Both the position numbers and the translations under genes were made by a program. A DNA stretch of 64,000 nucleotides from Agromyces ramosus (lineage in GTDB: Bacteria; Actinomycetota; Actinomycetes; Actinomycetales; Microbacteriaceae): contig NZ_SGWY01000002.1 of the NCBI RefSeq assembly GCF_004216665.1, positions 100,685-164,684 on the forward strand, in the 5' to 3' direction. Below are positions 7,065-15,304 of this stretch, one piece after another (the stretch's first letter is position 1; every line of letters starts with the position of its first letter). The notes below the pieces were generated by a model. The model made no database searches. It was not told where the DNA came from and saw only the letters and a list, made by a program, of their open reading frames with translations.

Positions 7065-9179
7065 TCAGGTGATGCGGAGGCGGGCACGCGGGTGCGCGTA
7101 GACCGCGAAGGCGAGGTCGGAGAGGTCGGCGCTCTCGGCGGCGGCCGCGCGCGCCGTGCGCGTGGCCTCGCCCAGCGACGCGCCGTCGAGCACCGCACGG
7201 TAGAAGGCCCGCACGAAGCTCGCGGCGGGGTCGTCGCCGACGGCCCAGGAGCATCCGATGAAGGCGCCGGCGCCGCTGCGGAGGAAGGCCTCGGGGAACC
7301 CGCCGAGCGAACGCTCGCCCGAGGGCAGGCGCCCGAGGTCGCAGGCGTTGAGGAACACGAGCGGCCCGACGTCGTCGTCGTCGGCGAAGCCGATGTCGGG
7401 GCGGTCCGCCCGCAGGTCGTCGTCGGAGTACCGCCAGCCGGGTGTGGTCTCGTCGTCGTCGTACTCGGCGAGCAGCAGCTCCTGCAGCGGGGGTGAGGTC
7501 GTGGTCCAGGTGCCGTGGCCGGCGAAGTGCAGCAGGTCGAACCCCTCGCGCATGAGCGCCCCGACTCCCGCCGCGTCCTCGGGCTGGATCACCCGCGCCG
7601 CGAGCGCCGTCTCGAGCAGCTCGCGCTCCTCGGCGGTGTGCGTGAGTCGGAGCCGGTCGATGACGTAGGACGGGCAGACGACCCGGACGTTCGCCATGGC
7701 GACGGGTATCTCGATGGGGTGCGGCGTGTCGTACACCCACCGGGTCATCCCGCTCCGGCTGAGGAACCGCACCTCGTCGTCGTCGGCCTCGCCCGGCGGC
7801 GGAACCAGGTGCACGATCTCCCACGGCAGGTCGATCTCGCCCGAGGTCTGCAGCAGCAGCCCGTCCAGCTCGTCGCGGTGCCGCCACAGCAGGTCGAGCA
7901 CGTTCAACGGCAGCAGCGACCTGGCGAGGGACCGACCGATCTGGGTGAGCCGCCGGAGCGCCGCCTCGCTGCGCTCGTCGGCGTCGCGGAGGTCGGCGAG
8001 CTCGATGCGCACCCCGGCGACGCGGTCGTACAGGTTGGCCACGAAGCGCTGCTTGTGGGGAAGCGGCATCGTGTCCTCGGCGACGTCGCCGCCGACGCTC
8101 GCCCGGATGAACAGGGTCGAGTCGTCACCGACGATCTCCTCATCGATGCGAACGCTCGGCAGCGCCACGAGTTCGGGGTCGGGCCGGGTGACCCGTGCCC
8201 TGACCGAACGCGGCCCGCCGGCTCGGGGCGTCGCGTCGTCGGTGATGACGGCCGTCAGTCGCAGCGTCGCGAGCGGCAGGTCGGCGTCCTGCCGCACGAT
8301 GAGCGACACCTCGCCGCGCCCGGGGAGCGGGGCGGTGAGCTCGAACTCGTGCCATGCCACCTCGTCGTCGGCGGCCGGGAGCCTGAGTCCGACCGTCCGC
8401 GGCGTGTCCGGCGCCAGGCGGAAGCCGCGCGGCACGATCGTCACGGTGACGTCGCGCGCGGCGTCGATGTGGGCCACGGTGGCGTCGTGCTCGGCACCCG
8501 GGGTGGGAGCGATCGGTCGTCGCGACAGTCCGAAGCGCACCGGGAAGGGCATGTCCACCCGCACCTGCTCGGGCATCTCGCCGTGCAGGTGGGCGAGCGT
8601 GGTGCGCTGCCCGGCCGGCGCCTCGGCCGCCTCCTCGGCTGCCTCCTCCGCCGTCTCCTCCGGTGGGAGTGCCGGGGACGGTGGACGAGGCGGTGGGGTC
8701 GCCGAGCGGGTCACGGGTGGCGCGGGCGCTGCGCCGGGCGGTGGCTCCGCCTCGACCGGCTCCGCCGCCTCGCGGGGCGCCTCGGCCACGGGCTCCGCCG
8801 CCTCCAGGTTCTCCCGGTCCGCCGCGTAGGCCCGCTCGAGCTCCGCGGCCTCCGCCTCCGTCTCGCACTCGACGATCACGACGAGCGCGCGCTGGTCGCC
8901 GATGCGGAAGGGCAGTTCGACCCCGAGGGCGTCCCGCTCGGCCCCGCTCGGACGGAACGTGCACAGGAGGTCGCCGAGGAGCACGAACACGACGACGCGC
9001 CGGGGGTCGACGTCGTCGGACACCACGAGCGCCAGCACCGGCGTGCCGCCGCCCGTGCCGACGAGTCCGGCGCGCAGGAGCTCCCGTCCGGACGTCGGCG
9101 GCGCCCAGCCCACGGCGTCCATCGCACCGATGACGCGGACCGCGCCGCGCGCACCGAGGATCGCGGATCCCGGCTTCAT
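7065..9179 (-). CDS. CHAT-domain protease with unrecognised N-terminal domains
   Basis: This is a 704-residue protein with a C-terminal CHAT domain (about 430-704). It shows LLHFAGHGTW with His555 and VFLNACDLGR with Cys613, followed by the conserved GGFPEAFLRSGAGAFIG and VRAFYRAVLDG segments. CHAT proteases are clan-CD cysteine proteases related to separase and caspases. Residues 1-115 form a small alpha/beta domain I do not recognise. Residues 125-195 are an Ala/Glu/Pro linker, and about 205-340 looks like a beta-rich domain. I chose ATG 9179 because GGAGGT lies seven bases upstream. A longer start at 9290, close to a TATGCT -10-like box, is possible but adds 37 low-quality residues. It is first in a two-gene unit with the caspase-like gene. 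Confidence 0.88.
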   Translation of the reverse strand: MKPGSAILGARGAVRVIGAMDAVGWAPPTSGRELLRAGLVGTGGGTPVLALVVSDDVDPRRVVVFVLLGDLLCTFRPSGAERDALGVELPFRIGDQRALVVIVECETEAEAAELERAYAADRENLEAAEPVAEAPREAAEPVEAEPPPGAAPAPPVTRSATPPPRPPSPALPPEETAEEAAEEAAEAPAGQRTTLAHLHGEMPEQVRVDMPFPVRFGLSRRPIAPTPGAEHDATVAHIDAARDVTVTIVPRGFRLAPDTPRTVGLRLPAADDEVAWHEFELTAPLPGRGEVSLIVRQDADLPLATLRLTAVITDDATPRAGGPRSVRARVTRPDPELVALPSVRIDEEIVGDDSTLFIRASVGGDVAEDTMPLPHKQRFVANLYDRVAGVRIELADLRDADERSEAALRRLTQIGRSLARSLLPLNVLDLLWRHRDELDGLLLQTSGEIDLPWEIVHLVPPPGEADDDEVRFLSRSGMTRWVYDTPHPIEIPVAMANVRVVCPSYVIDRLRLTHTAEERELLETALAARVIQPEDAAGVGALMREGFDLLHFAGHGTWTTTSPPLQELLLAEYDDDETTPGWRYSDDDLRADRPDIGFADDDDVGPLVFLNACDLGRLPSGERSLGGFPEAFLRSGAGAFIGCSWAVGDDPAASFVRAFYRAVLDGASLGEATRTARAAAAESADLSDLAFAVYAHPRARLRIT

Positions 9180-9566
9180 CTCGCGGACCTCCGCGTGCGG
9201 CATCCATACGCCCGGTTGCAGCCGGCGACCATGGTCGCCTCCCCCTCGAGTGCCACCGTCGCCCGCCCGAACGCGAGCGACGCTCAACATCCTCTGGCCG
9301 CAGCATACGACCGCGGCGATGACGCCCGCCAGCGAGTCGCGCCGGGTTCAGTGCGGTCCCGGATGCCGCGAAGGGACCGCCCTGAGCCCGCGCGGCGTGT
9401 CGCACGGGGATCGCCGCGCCGGGCGCGTCGCGATGGAATCGCCGCACCGGGCGCGCCGAATCGACCCCGGGGCACCGCGGGACACCCCGGGGCACCGCGG
9501 GCCCCCCGGGCCATCCGTGGCACCCGTGGTTCGTCGGCGCCCCGCCGCAGCACGTACGCTGAACCG
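9180..9566. other. Intergenic region between the CHAT gene and the EamA gene
   Basis: These 387 bases separate divergent genes. On the minus strand, TATGCT (9302-9307) is a plausible -10 box for the CHAT operon. On the plus strand, TACGCT (9555-9560) serves the EamA gene. Between them lie two pairs of direct repeats: 9410-9427 with 9438-9455 (17 of 18 identical), and 9464-9481 with 9484-9501 (identical, starting ACCCCGGGGCACC). I see no convincing gene. Confidence 0.55.
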
Positions 9567-9567
9567 G
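9555..9567 (+). promoter_or_regulatory. Leaderless-type promoter of the EamA gene
   Basis: TACGCT at 9555-9560 is followed by exactly six bases and then the GTG start at 9567, with no ribosome binding site. This is the TANNNT-N6-RTG arrangement typical of actinobacterial leaderless transcripts. Confidence 0.55.
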
Positions 9568-10478
9568 TGGATCGCGGCCGGGTGTACCTCTTCCTGGCGC
9601 TCGCCAACCTGTTCTGGGCCGGCAACTACGTCTTCGGCGAGATGGTCACCCGCGAGATCACGCCGATCTCGCTCACGTTCCTCCGGTGGGCGTTCGCGTT
9701 CCTGCCCCTCCTCGGCATCGCGTGGCTCATCGAGCGGCCGAACTGGCGCGAGGCGGTGCGCGAGTGGACGTGGCACCTGCTGCAGTCGCTGCTCGGCCTC
9801 ACCGGCTACACCCTGTTGCTCTACGCCGCGCTCGGGCTCACCGGTGCCGTCAACGCGGCGGTCATCAGCGCCATCAACCCGGCCACGATCGCGCTCGCCG
9901 CGGCGATCTTCCTGCACGAGCGCCTGAACCGCGTGCAGGTGCTCGGCCTGGTCGTCGCGTTCGTGGGCGTCACGGTCGTGCTCACGGGCGGCGACGTCGG
10001 GCAGCTCGTCGAGCAGGGCTTCGGCGTCGGCGACCTGCTCGTGATCGGGTCGGTGCTGGCGTGGACGGTGTACTCGCTCATCTCCCGGCGGCTCGTGACG
10101 CCGCCCATCACCGCCACTGCGGTGCAGGCCGTGCTCGCCGTGCTCACGATGCTGCCGCTCATCGCGGTCACTGGCGTCTCGCTGCCGTCGTCGTCGGGCG
10201 GCGCGCTCGGCCTGGCGTACATCGTGATCTTCCCGTCGATGGCCGGCTACGCCCTCTGGAACATCGGCGCCTCGAAGGTCGGCCCGGCGCGGGCGGGCAT
10301 CTTCCTCAACCTGCTGCCCGTGTTCACGGTGATCATCGCGCTCGGGTTCGGCGCGACCCTCGAGCTGCCCGCCGTCATCGGCGGGACGCTCGTGATCGCC
10401 GGGGTCTACCTCACGCTGCGCACGCGGCGGTCGGAGGCCGGCTCGGCGGATGCCCCGAACGGGCTGACGGTACGATAG
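9567..10478 (+). CDS. EamA-family (DMT) transporter
   Basis: This is a 303-residue protein with ten predicted membrane helices in two homologous halves of five, the drug/metabolite transporter (EamA/RhaT) architecture. The first helix begins YLFLALANLFWAGNYVFGEM, the first-half signature. The second half begins near GDLLVIGSVLAWTVYSLISR. It probably exports an amino acid or other metabolite, but the substrate is unknown. GTG 9567 is chosen from the leaderless promoter pattern. It ends seven bases before ychF, and the ychF -10 box overlaps its stop. Confidence 0.87.
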   Translation: MDRGRVYLFLALANLFWAGNYVFGEMVTREITPISLTFLRWAFAFLPLLGIAWLIERPNWREAVREWTWHLLQSLLGLTGYTLLLYAALGLTGAVNAAVISAINPATIALAAAIFLHERLNRVQVLGLVVAFVGVTVVLTGGDVGQLVEQGFGVGDLLVIGSVLAWTVYSLISRRLVTPPITATAVQAVLAVLTMLPLIAVTGVSLPSSSGGALGLAYIVIFPSMAGYALWNIGASKVGPARAGIFLNLLPVFTVIIALGFGATLELPAVIGGTLVIAGVYLTLRTRRSEAGSADAPNGLTVR

Positions 10479-10485
10479 ACCCCCG
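10471..10485 (+). promoter_or_regulatory. Leaderless-type promoter of ychF
   Basis: TACGAT at 10471-10476 lies eight bases before the GTG start at 10485 and no Shine-Dalgarno sequence is present. The box overlaps the stop codon of the upstream gene, so ychF can be transcribed on its own. Confidence 0.5.
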
Positions 10486-11558
10486 TGGCTCTCACTATCG
10501 GCATCGTCGGCCTGCCCAACGTCGGCAAGTCCACCCTGTTCAACGCCCTCACCAAGAACCAGGTGCTCGCGGCGAACTACCCCTTCGCGACGATCGAACC
10601 GAACATCGGCGTGGTGAACCTGCCCGACCCGCGACTCGACACGCTCGCCGGCATCTTCGGGTCCGAGCGCATCCTGCCCGCCACGGTCGCCTTCGTCGAC
10701 ATCGCCGGCATCGTGCGCGGCGCCTCGGAGGGCGAGGGCCTCGGCAACAAGTTCCTCGCGAACATCCGCGAGGCCGACGCCATCGCGCAGGTCGTGCGCG
10801 GGTTCGAGGACTCCGACGTGGTGCACGTCGAGGGCACCGTCGACCCGAAGGCCGACATGGAGACCATCAACACCGAGCTGATCCTCGCCGATCTCGAGAC
10901 CCTCGAGCGCGCCATCCCGCGCTTCGAGAAGGAGCTCAAGGGAAGGAAGATCGACCCGTCGGTGCTCGCCGCGGCGAAGGAGGCGCAGGAGGTGCTGCAG
11001 AAGGGCACGCCCCTCAGCGCGGCATCCGTCGACCTCGAGCCCGTGAAGGAGCTCGGCCTGCTCACCGCGAAGCCCTTCATCTACGTCTTCAACGTCGACG
11101 AGGCGGTGCTCACGGATGCCGCGAAGCGGGCCGAGCTGGCCGCGCTCGTCGCGCCCGCCGAGGCCGTGTTCCTCGACGCCAAGATCGAGTCCGAGCTCAT
11201 CGACCTCGACCCGGAGGATGCCGCGGAGCTGCTCGCGTCGACGGGCCAGGATGAGTCGGGGCTCGACCAGCTCGCGCGCGTCGGCTTCGACACGCTCGGC
11301 CTGCAGACCTACCTCACCGCCGGCCCCAAGGAGTCGCGCGCGTGGACGATCCACCAGGGCTGGAAGGCCCCGCAGGCCGCGGGCGTCATCCACACCGACT
11401 TCGAGCGCGGCTTCATCAAGGCCGAGGTCATCTCGTTCGACGACCTCGTCGCCACCGGCTCGGTCGCCGAGGCCCGCGCCAAGGGCAAGGCGCGCATGGA
11501 GGGCAAGGACTACGTCATGCAGGACGGCGACGTGGTGGAGTTCCGGTTCAACGTCTGA
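10485..11558 (+). CDS. ychF: Redox-regulated ATPase/GTPase YchF
   Basis: This 357-residue protein has the usual YchF (Obg-like ATPase) length and layout. The P-loop GLPNVGKS is near residue 8, switch II is [20 protein letters not shown], and a helical insertion follows. The C-terminal TGS domain ends with [10 protein letters not shown]. YchF binds ATP in preference to GTP and associates with ribosomes and stress responses. The start is GTG 10485, from a leaderless-type promoter. It is convergent with the small LysR-type gene with one base between stops. Confidence 0.96.
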   Translation: MALTIGIVGLPNVGKSTLFNALTKNQVLAANYPFATIEPNIGVVNLPDPRLDTLAGIFGSERILPATVAFVDIAGIVRGASEGEGLGNKFLANIREADAIAQVVRGFEDSDVVHVEGTVDPKADMETINTELILADLETLERAIPRFEKELKGRKIDPSVLAAAKEAQEVLQKGTPLSAASVDLEPVKELGLLTAKPFIYVFNVDEAVLTDAAKRAELAALVAPAEAVFLDAKIESELIDLDPEDAAELLASTGQDESGLDQLARVGFDTLGLQTYLTAGPKESRAWTIHQGWKAPQAAGVIHTDFERGFIKAEVISFDDLVATGSVAEARAKGKARMEGKDYVMQDGDVVEFRFNV

Positions 11559-11559
11559 G

Positions 11560-11904
11560 TCAGCGCCCCTGGCGTTTCTTGTACGGCTTCGGCTTCCCCT
11601 TCACGATGGGAGCACGGCCCTTGCCCTTCGAGGCTTTCGCCTTGCCGCCGGCCTTCGCCATGGGTTTCTCGACGGGAGCGGGCGCTGCGGCGATCTCCCT
11701 CCTGGCCTCGTCGAGGAAGAGGATTCCGACCTTGGTCAGCTGGGTTTCGCCGTGGCGGGTGAAGAGTGGGTGCCCGAGCTCGGTCTCGAGTTTCTCGATC
11801 GACGAGTAGAGCGAAGCGAGCGGGATGCCGAGGGCGTCTGCGGCACGCGGGAAGTGCAACTCCTCGGCGACTGCGACGAAACGTCGAAGCAGGGTGATGT
11901 TCAC
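11560..11904 (-). CDS. Short LysR-type HTH protein with basic tail
   Basis: This is a 114-residue protein. The first 65 residues are a LysR-type winged helix-turn-helix (ITLLRRFVAVAEELHFPRAA, then LGIPLASLYSSIEKLETELG and HPLFTRHG). The roughly 200-residue effector-binding domain of full regulators is absent. In its place is a linker and a Lys/Gly/Ala/Pro tail with repeated KGK and KPK. This resembles the basic tails of histone-like actinobacterial proteins. It may be a DNA-binding architectural or regulatory protein. GTG 11904 starts directly at the HTH; an upstream ATG at 12000 adds 32 poorly protein-like residues. Confidence 0.8.
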   Translation of the reverse strand: MNITLLRRFVAVAEELHFPRAADALGIPLASLYSSIEKLETELGHPLFTRHGETQLTKVGILFLDEARREIAAAPAPVEKPMAKAGGKAKASKGKGRAPIVKGKPKPYKKRQGR

Positions 11905-12381
11905 GGGGAGCCCTTCGTCGGCCCGCGCGAATCGCGGCCGTGCTTCAGGGTACGTGAGTCGGAGATTGCTTCCGTGACGGCAGGGATGGAGCAGCTGCAA
12001 AAGGGGCGGAGAACTGGTGACGAGAACGGACGCCTACTTCGGCCTGTGATTCGCGGTCACTTCATCGCTCAGCGAGCGAGCGGGTGGCACGGACGTCATG
12101 CTTCGCGTCATGACGCAATGGAGACGAGGCCTCACGCTGGTCGGCAAGCTCGTGGAGCGGGCCATCCTCAGTCCTGCTGAGGCGCAGAAGGAACTCGACA
12201 ACTTCACGGCGCTCGTCGAGCGGGAAGCCCCGGGGTGATCGCACGGGCCGCCCTCGTGATGCCGGGCCCGCATCCGGTCGAATCGACTCGTCGCGTGCAA
12301 GACTCGCGGCAGACGCGACACAGGCAGTACGTGAGGACCGCCAGCACCGCCGCAGACGCCGACACGACCGAGGGGGTGGCG
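11905..12381. other. Intergenic region upstream of the sigma-factor gene
   Basis: These 477 bases lie between divergent genes. The only coding candidate is the short frame at 12098-12238. Otherwise there is no recognisable RNA or repeat. The sequence from 12239 to 12381 is presumably the 5' region of the sigma-factor gene. Confidence 0.4.
12098..12238 (+). CDS. Possible 46-residue small protein
   Basis: An open frame starts at ATG 12098, with a second ATG at 12110, and ends with TGA at 12236. The predicted product is helical and amphipathic, with a segment LSPAEAQKELDNFTALVERE that looks protein-like. There is no strong ribosome binding site and no recognised family. It may be a genuine small protein or the remnant of a larger gene. 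Confidence 0.33.
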   Translation: MLRVMTQWRRGLTLVGKLVERAILSPAEAQKELDNFTALVEREAPG

Positions 12382-12903
12382 ATGCCCGACGGCACCGGCT
12401 CGCCCGCGACGAGCGACGACCTCGCGTGGTTCACCGAGGTCGTGCGCGAGCACTCGACCGCACTGGTGCGGTACTTCGCCCGTCGCGGACCGCGACAGGA
12501 CGCCGAGGACCTCGCGGCCGACGTGTTCGCGACCGCATGGCGGCGCCGCGCCGCCGTGCCGCGCGAGGCGGTGCTGCCCTGGCTCTACCGCACGGCGGGC
12601 TTCACGCTCGCCAACCACCGTCGGAAGCACGTCGACCTGCCGGTCGACGAGGTCCCGGAATCGGGTGGTCCCCGGATCCGCGAGGACCCGGAACTGAGCG
12701 CCCTGTTCGACGCCGAGCTCCGCGGCGCGCTCCACAGCGTCGGGGAACGCGACCGCCGCATCCTCCTCCTGCACGCCTGGGAGGGCCTCGACGGCGCCGA
12801 GCTCGCCGAGGTGCTCGGCATCTCGCGTTCGGGGGCGGATGCCGCGCTCTCGCGGGCTCGCAAGCGGCTCCGCGAGGCGTGGGGCGAGCGGATGTCGTTC
12901 TAG
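12382..12903 (+). CDS. RNA polymerase sigma factor, ECF-like (sigma-70 family)
   Basis: This is a 173-residue protein with sigma region 2 near FTEVVREHSTALVRYFARR and the ECF core QDAEDLAADVFATAWRR. A region 4 helix-turn-helix lies near the C-terminus (DGAELAEVLGISRSGADAAL). It would direct polymerase to a small regulon, probably under control of the membrane protein encoded next. ATG 12382 has AGGGGG six bases upstream; a GTG at 12376 is an alternative. The downstream gene starts 76 bases later on the same strand. Confidence 0.88.
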   Translation: MPDGTGSPATSDDLAWFTEVVREHSTALVRYFARRGPRQDAEDLAADVFATAWRRRAAVPREAVLPWLYRTAGFTLANHRRKHVDLPVDEVPESGGPRIREDPELSALFDAELRGALHSVGERDRRILLLHAWEGLDGAELAEVLGISRSGADAALSRARKRLREAWGERMSF

Positions 12904-12979
12904 TCCGGGTGCGGTGCAAGGTGCGGGCCGCGCGCGACACAGGCATGGGTGAGACCGGATGTCACGGAGGGTGACCAGC

Positions 12980-14335
12980 ATGGACGACGACCGCGGGCAC
13001 GAGCACGAGCAGGAGCTCGATCCGCTGCAGCGGCTGCGCGCCGCGGATCCTGCCGCCGACGTCGAACCGAATGCGGGGTTCGCCGACGAGGTCGTCGCCC
13101 GGGCGGCCGCGGAGACGGTGGCCGAGCCGGAACCGCCGGTGGCCGACCCGGCGCTGCCGGCCGCGCCGGCGCCGGCCGATCTCACGGCCGAGCGATCCCG
13201 TCGGCGCCCGCGCTGGCTCCCGATCGCGGCCGTCGCCGCGTCGCTCGTGGTGGTCGGCGCACTCGGCTACGGGGTCGGGGCGACCACCGGTGAAGCGACG
13301 AACCAGGCCGACGGCGCCGCCCCGCCGATCTCGCTGCAGGGCGGATCCGGCGCAGCGCCGACCGAGCAGGGCATGATGCAGGGCGACGCCGCTGCGACCG
13401 AGCGGATGAAGATGCCGGGAACCGGCACGACCGACCTCATGCACCCGTACGGGTTCGGCCGGAACCAGTTCCACGCGTCGGGGCTGTCCAGGTCGGAGGG
13501 CACCGCGCTCGCCTACGCATTCGACGCGCGCGCGGCGTCGACCGCCGACGCCGTGGCCGCGCTCGCCACCGCGCTCGGCGTCCAGGGGAGCCCCGAGCTG
13601 AAGGACGGTGCGTGGACCGTCGGTCCTCAGGACGGCACCGCGGCGTCCCTGTGGGTGTCGCTCGACGGAACGCTGAGCTTCTCCTACTCCGACCCGACGA
13701 TCGATCCGTGGCAGTGCGCCGACGGCGTCGAGGGCTGCGAGCCGCCGACCGGCGACCTCCCCGGCGAGGAGGAGGCGGTCGACGCGCTGCGTTCCCTCCT
13801 CGCGTCGGCGGGCCGGGACCCCGCCGCGTTCGAGTTCACCTCCGAGACGTACGAGGGCGCGGTCACGCGATCGGCCCAGGCGCGGCCGATCGTCGACGGA
13901 CAGCGCGTCGACCAGGCGTGGACCGTCGAGATCACGCGTGACGGGTTGGTCGGCGCGTACGGGGCGCTCGCCGACCTCGTGGCACTCGGCGACTACCCCG
14001 TGGTGAGCGAGCAGGAGGCATTCGAGCGGCTCTCCGACCCGCGGTTCGGGGCGGCGATGACCGACCTGCCGATCGCGTTCCGCGAGCAGGCGGTCGATGC
14101 GACCGCCGAGTGGGTGCCACCGACCCAGCCGCCCGCGGCACCGGCAGCGGGCACGTCGCTCGCCTGGCCGGTGAACGACGTCGAGCTCGTCGGCGCCCGC
14201 CTCGGTCTCGCGAGCCAATGGCAGCCCGACGGCAGCGTGCTCGTCGTTCCGGCGTACGAGTTCACCGATGCGAACGGCGGCACGTGGTCGGTCATCGCGG
14301 TCGCCGACGCGAAGCTCGACTTCGCGGTCGGGTAG
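12980..14335 (+). CDS. Membrane-anchored protein, likely partner of the upstream sigma factor
   Basis: This is a 451-residue protein with an acidic cytoplasmic N-terminus (1-75), one membrane helix (about 80-101) and a 350-residue extracytoplasmic domain. The outer domain has a region rich in Gly, Met and Ala (about 103-150), then a mixed alpha/beta part with a Cys pair in CADGVEGCE. There is no HxxxCxxC zinc anti-sigma motif. The position after a sigma-factor gene and the one-helix topology still suggest a regulator that senses something outside the cell. GGAGG at 12966 supports ATG 12980. The specific family was not recognised. Confidence 0.75.
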   Translation: MDDDRGHEHEQELDPLQRLRAADPAADVEPNAGFADEVVARAAAETVAEPEPPVADPALPAAPAPADLTAERSRRRPRWLPIAAVAASLVVVGALGYGVGATTGEATNQADGAAPPISLQGGSGAAPTEQGMMQGDAAATERMKMPGTGTTDLMHPYGFGRNQFHASGLSRSEGTALAYAFDARAASTADAVAALATALGVQGSPELKDGAWTVGPQDGTAASLWVSLDGTLSFSYSDPTIDPWQCADGVEGCEPPTGDLPGEEEAVDALRSLLASAGRDPAAFEFTSETYEGAVTRSAQARPIVDGQRVDQAWTVEITRDGLVGAYGALADLVALGDYPVVSEQEAFERLSDPRFGAAMTDLPIAFREQAVDATAEWVPPTQPPAAPAAGTSLAWPVNDVELVGARLGLASQWQPDGSVLVVPAYEFTDANGGTWSVIAVADAKLDFAVG

Positions 14336-14417
14336 CCGGGCCGGCTCGCCGCGGACCCCTCGGCACTCGGAATCGGGTCACTGGCGCCGCGACGCCGTCG
14401 CGTGGGAGGCTGGCGTC

Positions 14418-15278
14418 ATGCCGGAATCGCCAGAGGTCGAGGCGCTCGCCGAGGAGGTCGGCGAGCGACTGACCGGCCGCTCACTCGCCGGTGTCGACGT
14501 CGTCGAGTTCCGGACGACGAAGACCCGCAACCGCCCGCCCGAGTCGCTCGTCGGTGCATCCGTGACCGGCACGGCGCGGTACGGCAAGCTCGTCGACCTG
14601 TCGTTCGGGGCGGCTCAGCACCTCGTCGTCTCGCTCGGCCGGCACGGCTGGGCCCGTTGGGCCGGCGGCGGCGGGGACGCCCCTGCCGCCGAGGACCGCG
14701 GCAGCGCCGAGGATGCGCCGCCCGCGCTCGTGGTGCTCGAGTTCGACGACGGATCCACCCTCGAGCTCACCGACGCGGGGGACTGGGTGTCGCTCGGATG
14801 CTGGGTGGTCGACGACCCCGGCGAGGTACCCGCCGTGGCGAAGCTCGGACCCGACCCGGCCCGTCCGGAGTTCTCCAGAGCGGACTTCGATCGAGCCGTC
14901 GTGGGTCGTCGCAAGCAGGTCAAGGCGGTGCTGCAGGATCAGGAGTCGCTCGCCGGCATCGGCAACGCCTACTCCGACGAGATCCTGTTCGCGGCGAAGC
15001 TCTCGCCCGTCGGGCACGCGGCTGCCCTGACCGAAGCCGAGCGCGACCGCCTCTTCGAAGCGACGGTCGGCGTCATCTCCGAAGCGACCGCGGCACAGCA
15101 CGGCGTGCCGATCGACAGGCTCAAGGAGGCCAAGGTCGCCTCCATGCGCGTGCACGGCCGCGCGGGGCAGGCCTGCCCCGTCTGCGGCGACACCATCCGC
15201 GACTTCTCGTTCGCCAGCACGACGGCGCAGTACTGCCCCACGGACCAGACGCAGGGCGAGCTGCTGCCCCTGAAATGA
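14418..15278 (+). CDS. Fpg/Nei-family DNA glycosylase with altered zinc finger
   Basis: This 286-residue protein has the family layout: MPE at the N-terminus, where Pro is the catalytic amine and Glu3 follows. It then has ARYGKLVDL with the beta-strand lysine, the helix-two-turn-helix segment AGIGNAYSDEILFAAKLSP, and a C-terminal zinc finger. The finger reads CPVCGDT and then YCPTDQT, so the fourth zinc ligand is Asp instead of Cys. The enzyme would excise oxidised bases by beta/delta-elimination. A paralogue with an intact finger lies at 18538. Function is probable, but the finger change is odd. Confidence 0.9.
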   Translation: MPESPEVEALAEEVGERLTGRSLAGVDVVEFRTTKTRNRPPESLVGASVTGTARYGKLVDLSFGAAQHLVVSLGRHGWARWAGGGGDAPAAEDRGSAEDAPPALVVLEFDDGSTLELTDAGDWVSLGCWVVDDPGEVPAVAKLGPDPARPEFSRADFDRAVVGRRKQVKAVLQDQESLAGIGNAYSDEILFAAKLSPVGHAAALTEAERDRLFEATVGVISEATAAQHGVPIDRLKEAKVASMRVHGRAGQACPVCGDTIRDFSFASTTAQYCPTDQTQGELLPLK

Positions 15279-15304
15279 GTGACCGGCCCAGCTCGGCTCG
15301 GGTG

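Noticed and set aside
7515..9566. Long plus-strand open frame opposite the CHAT gene
   Set aside because: It is composed of Arg/Ala/Gly-rich low-information sequence typical of the antisense of a high-GC gene. Only its 3' part, the EamA gene, is real.
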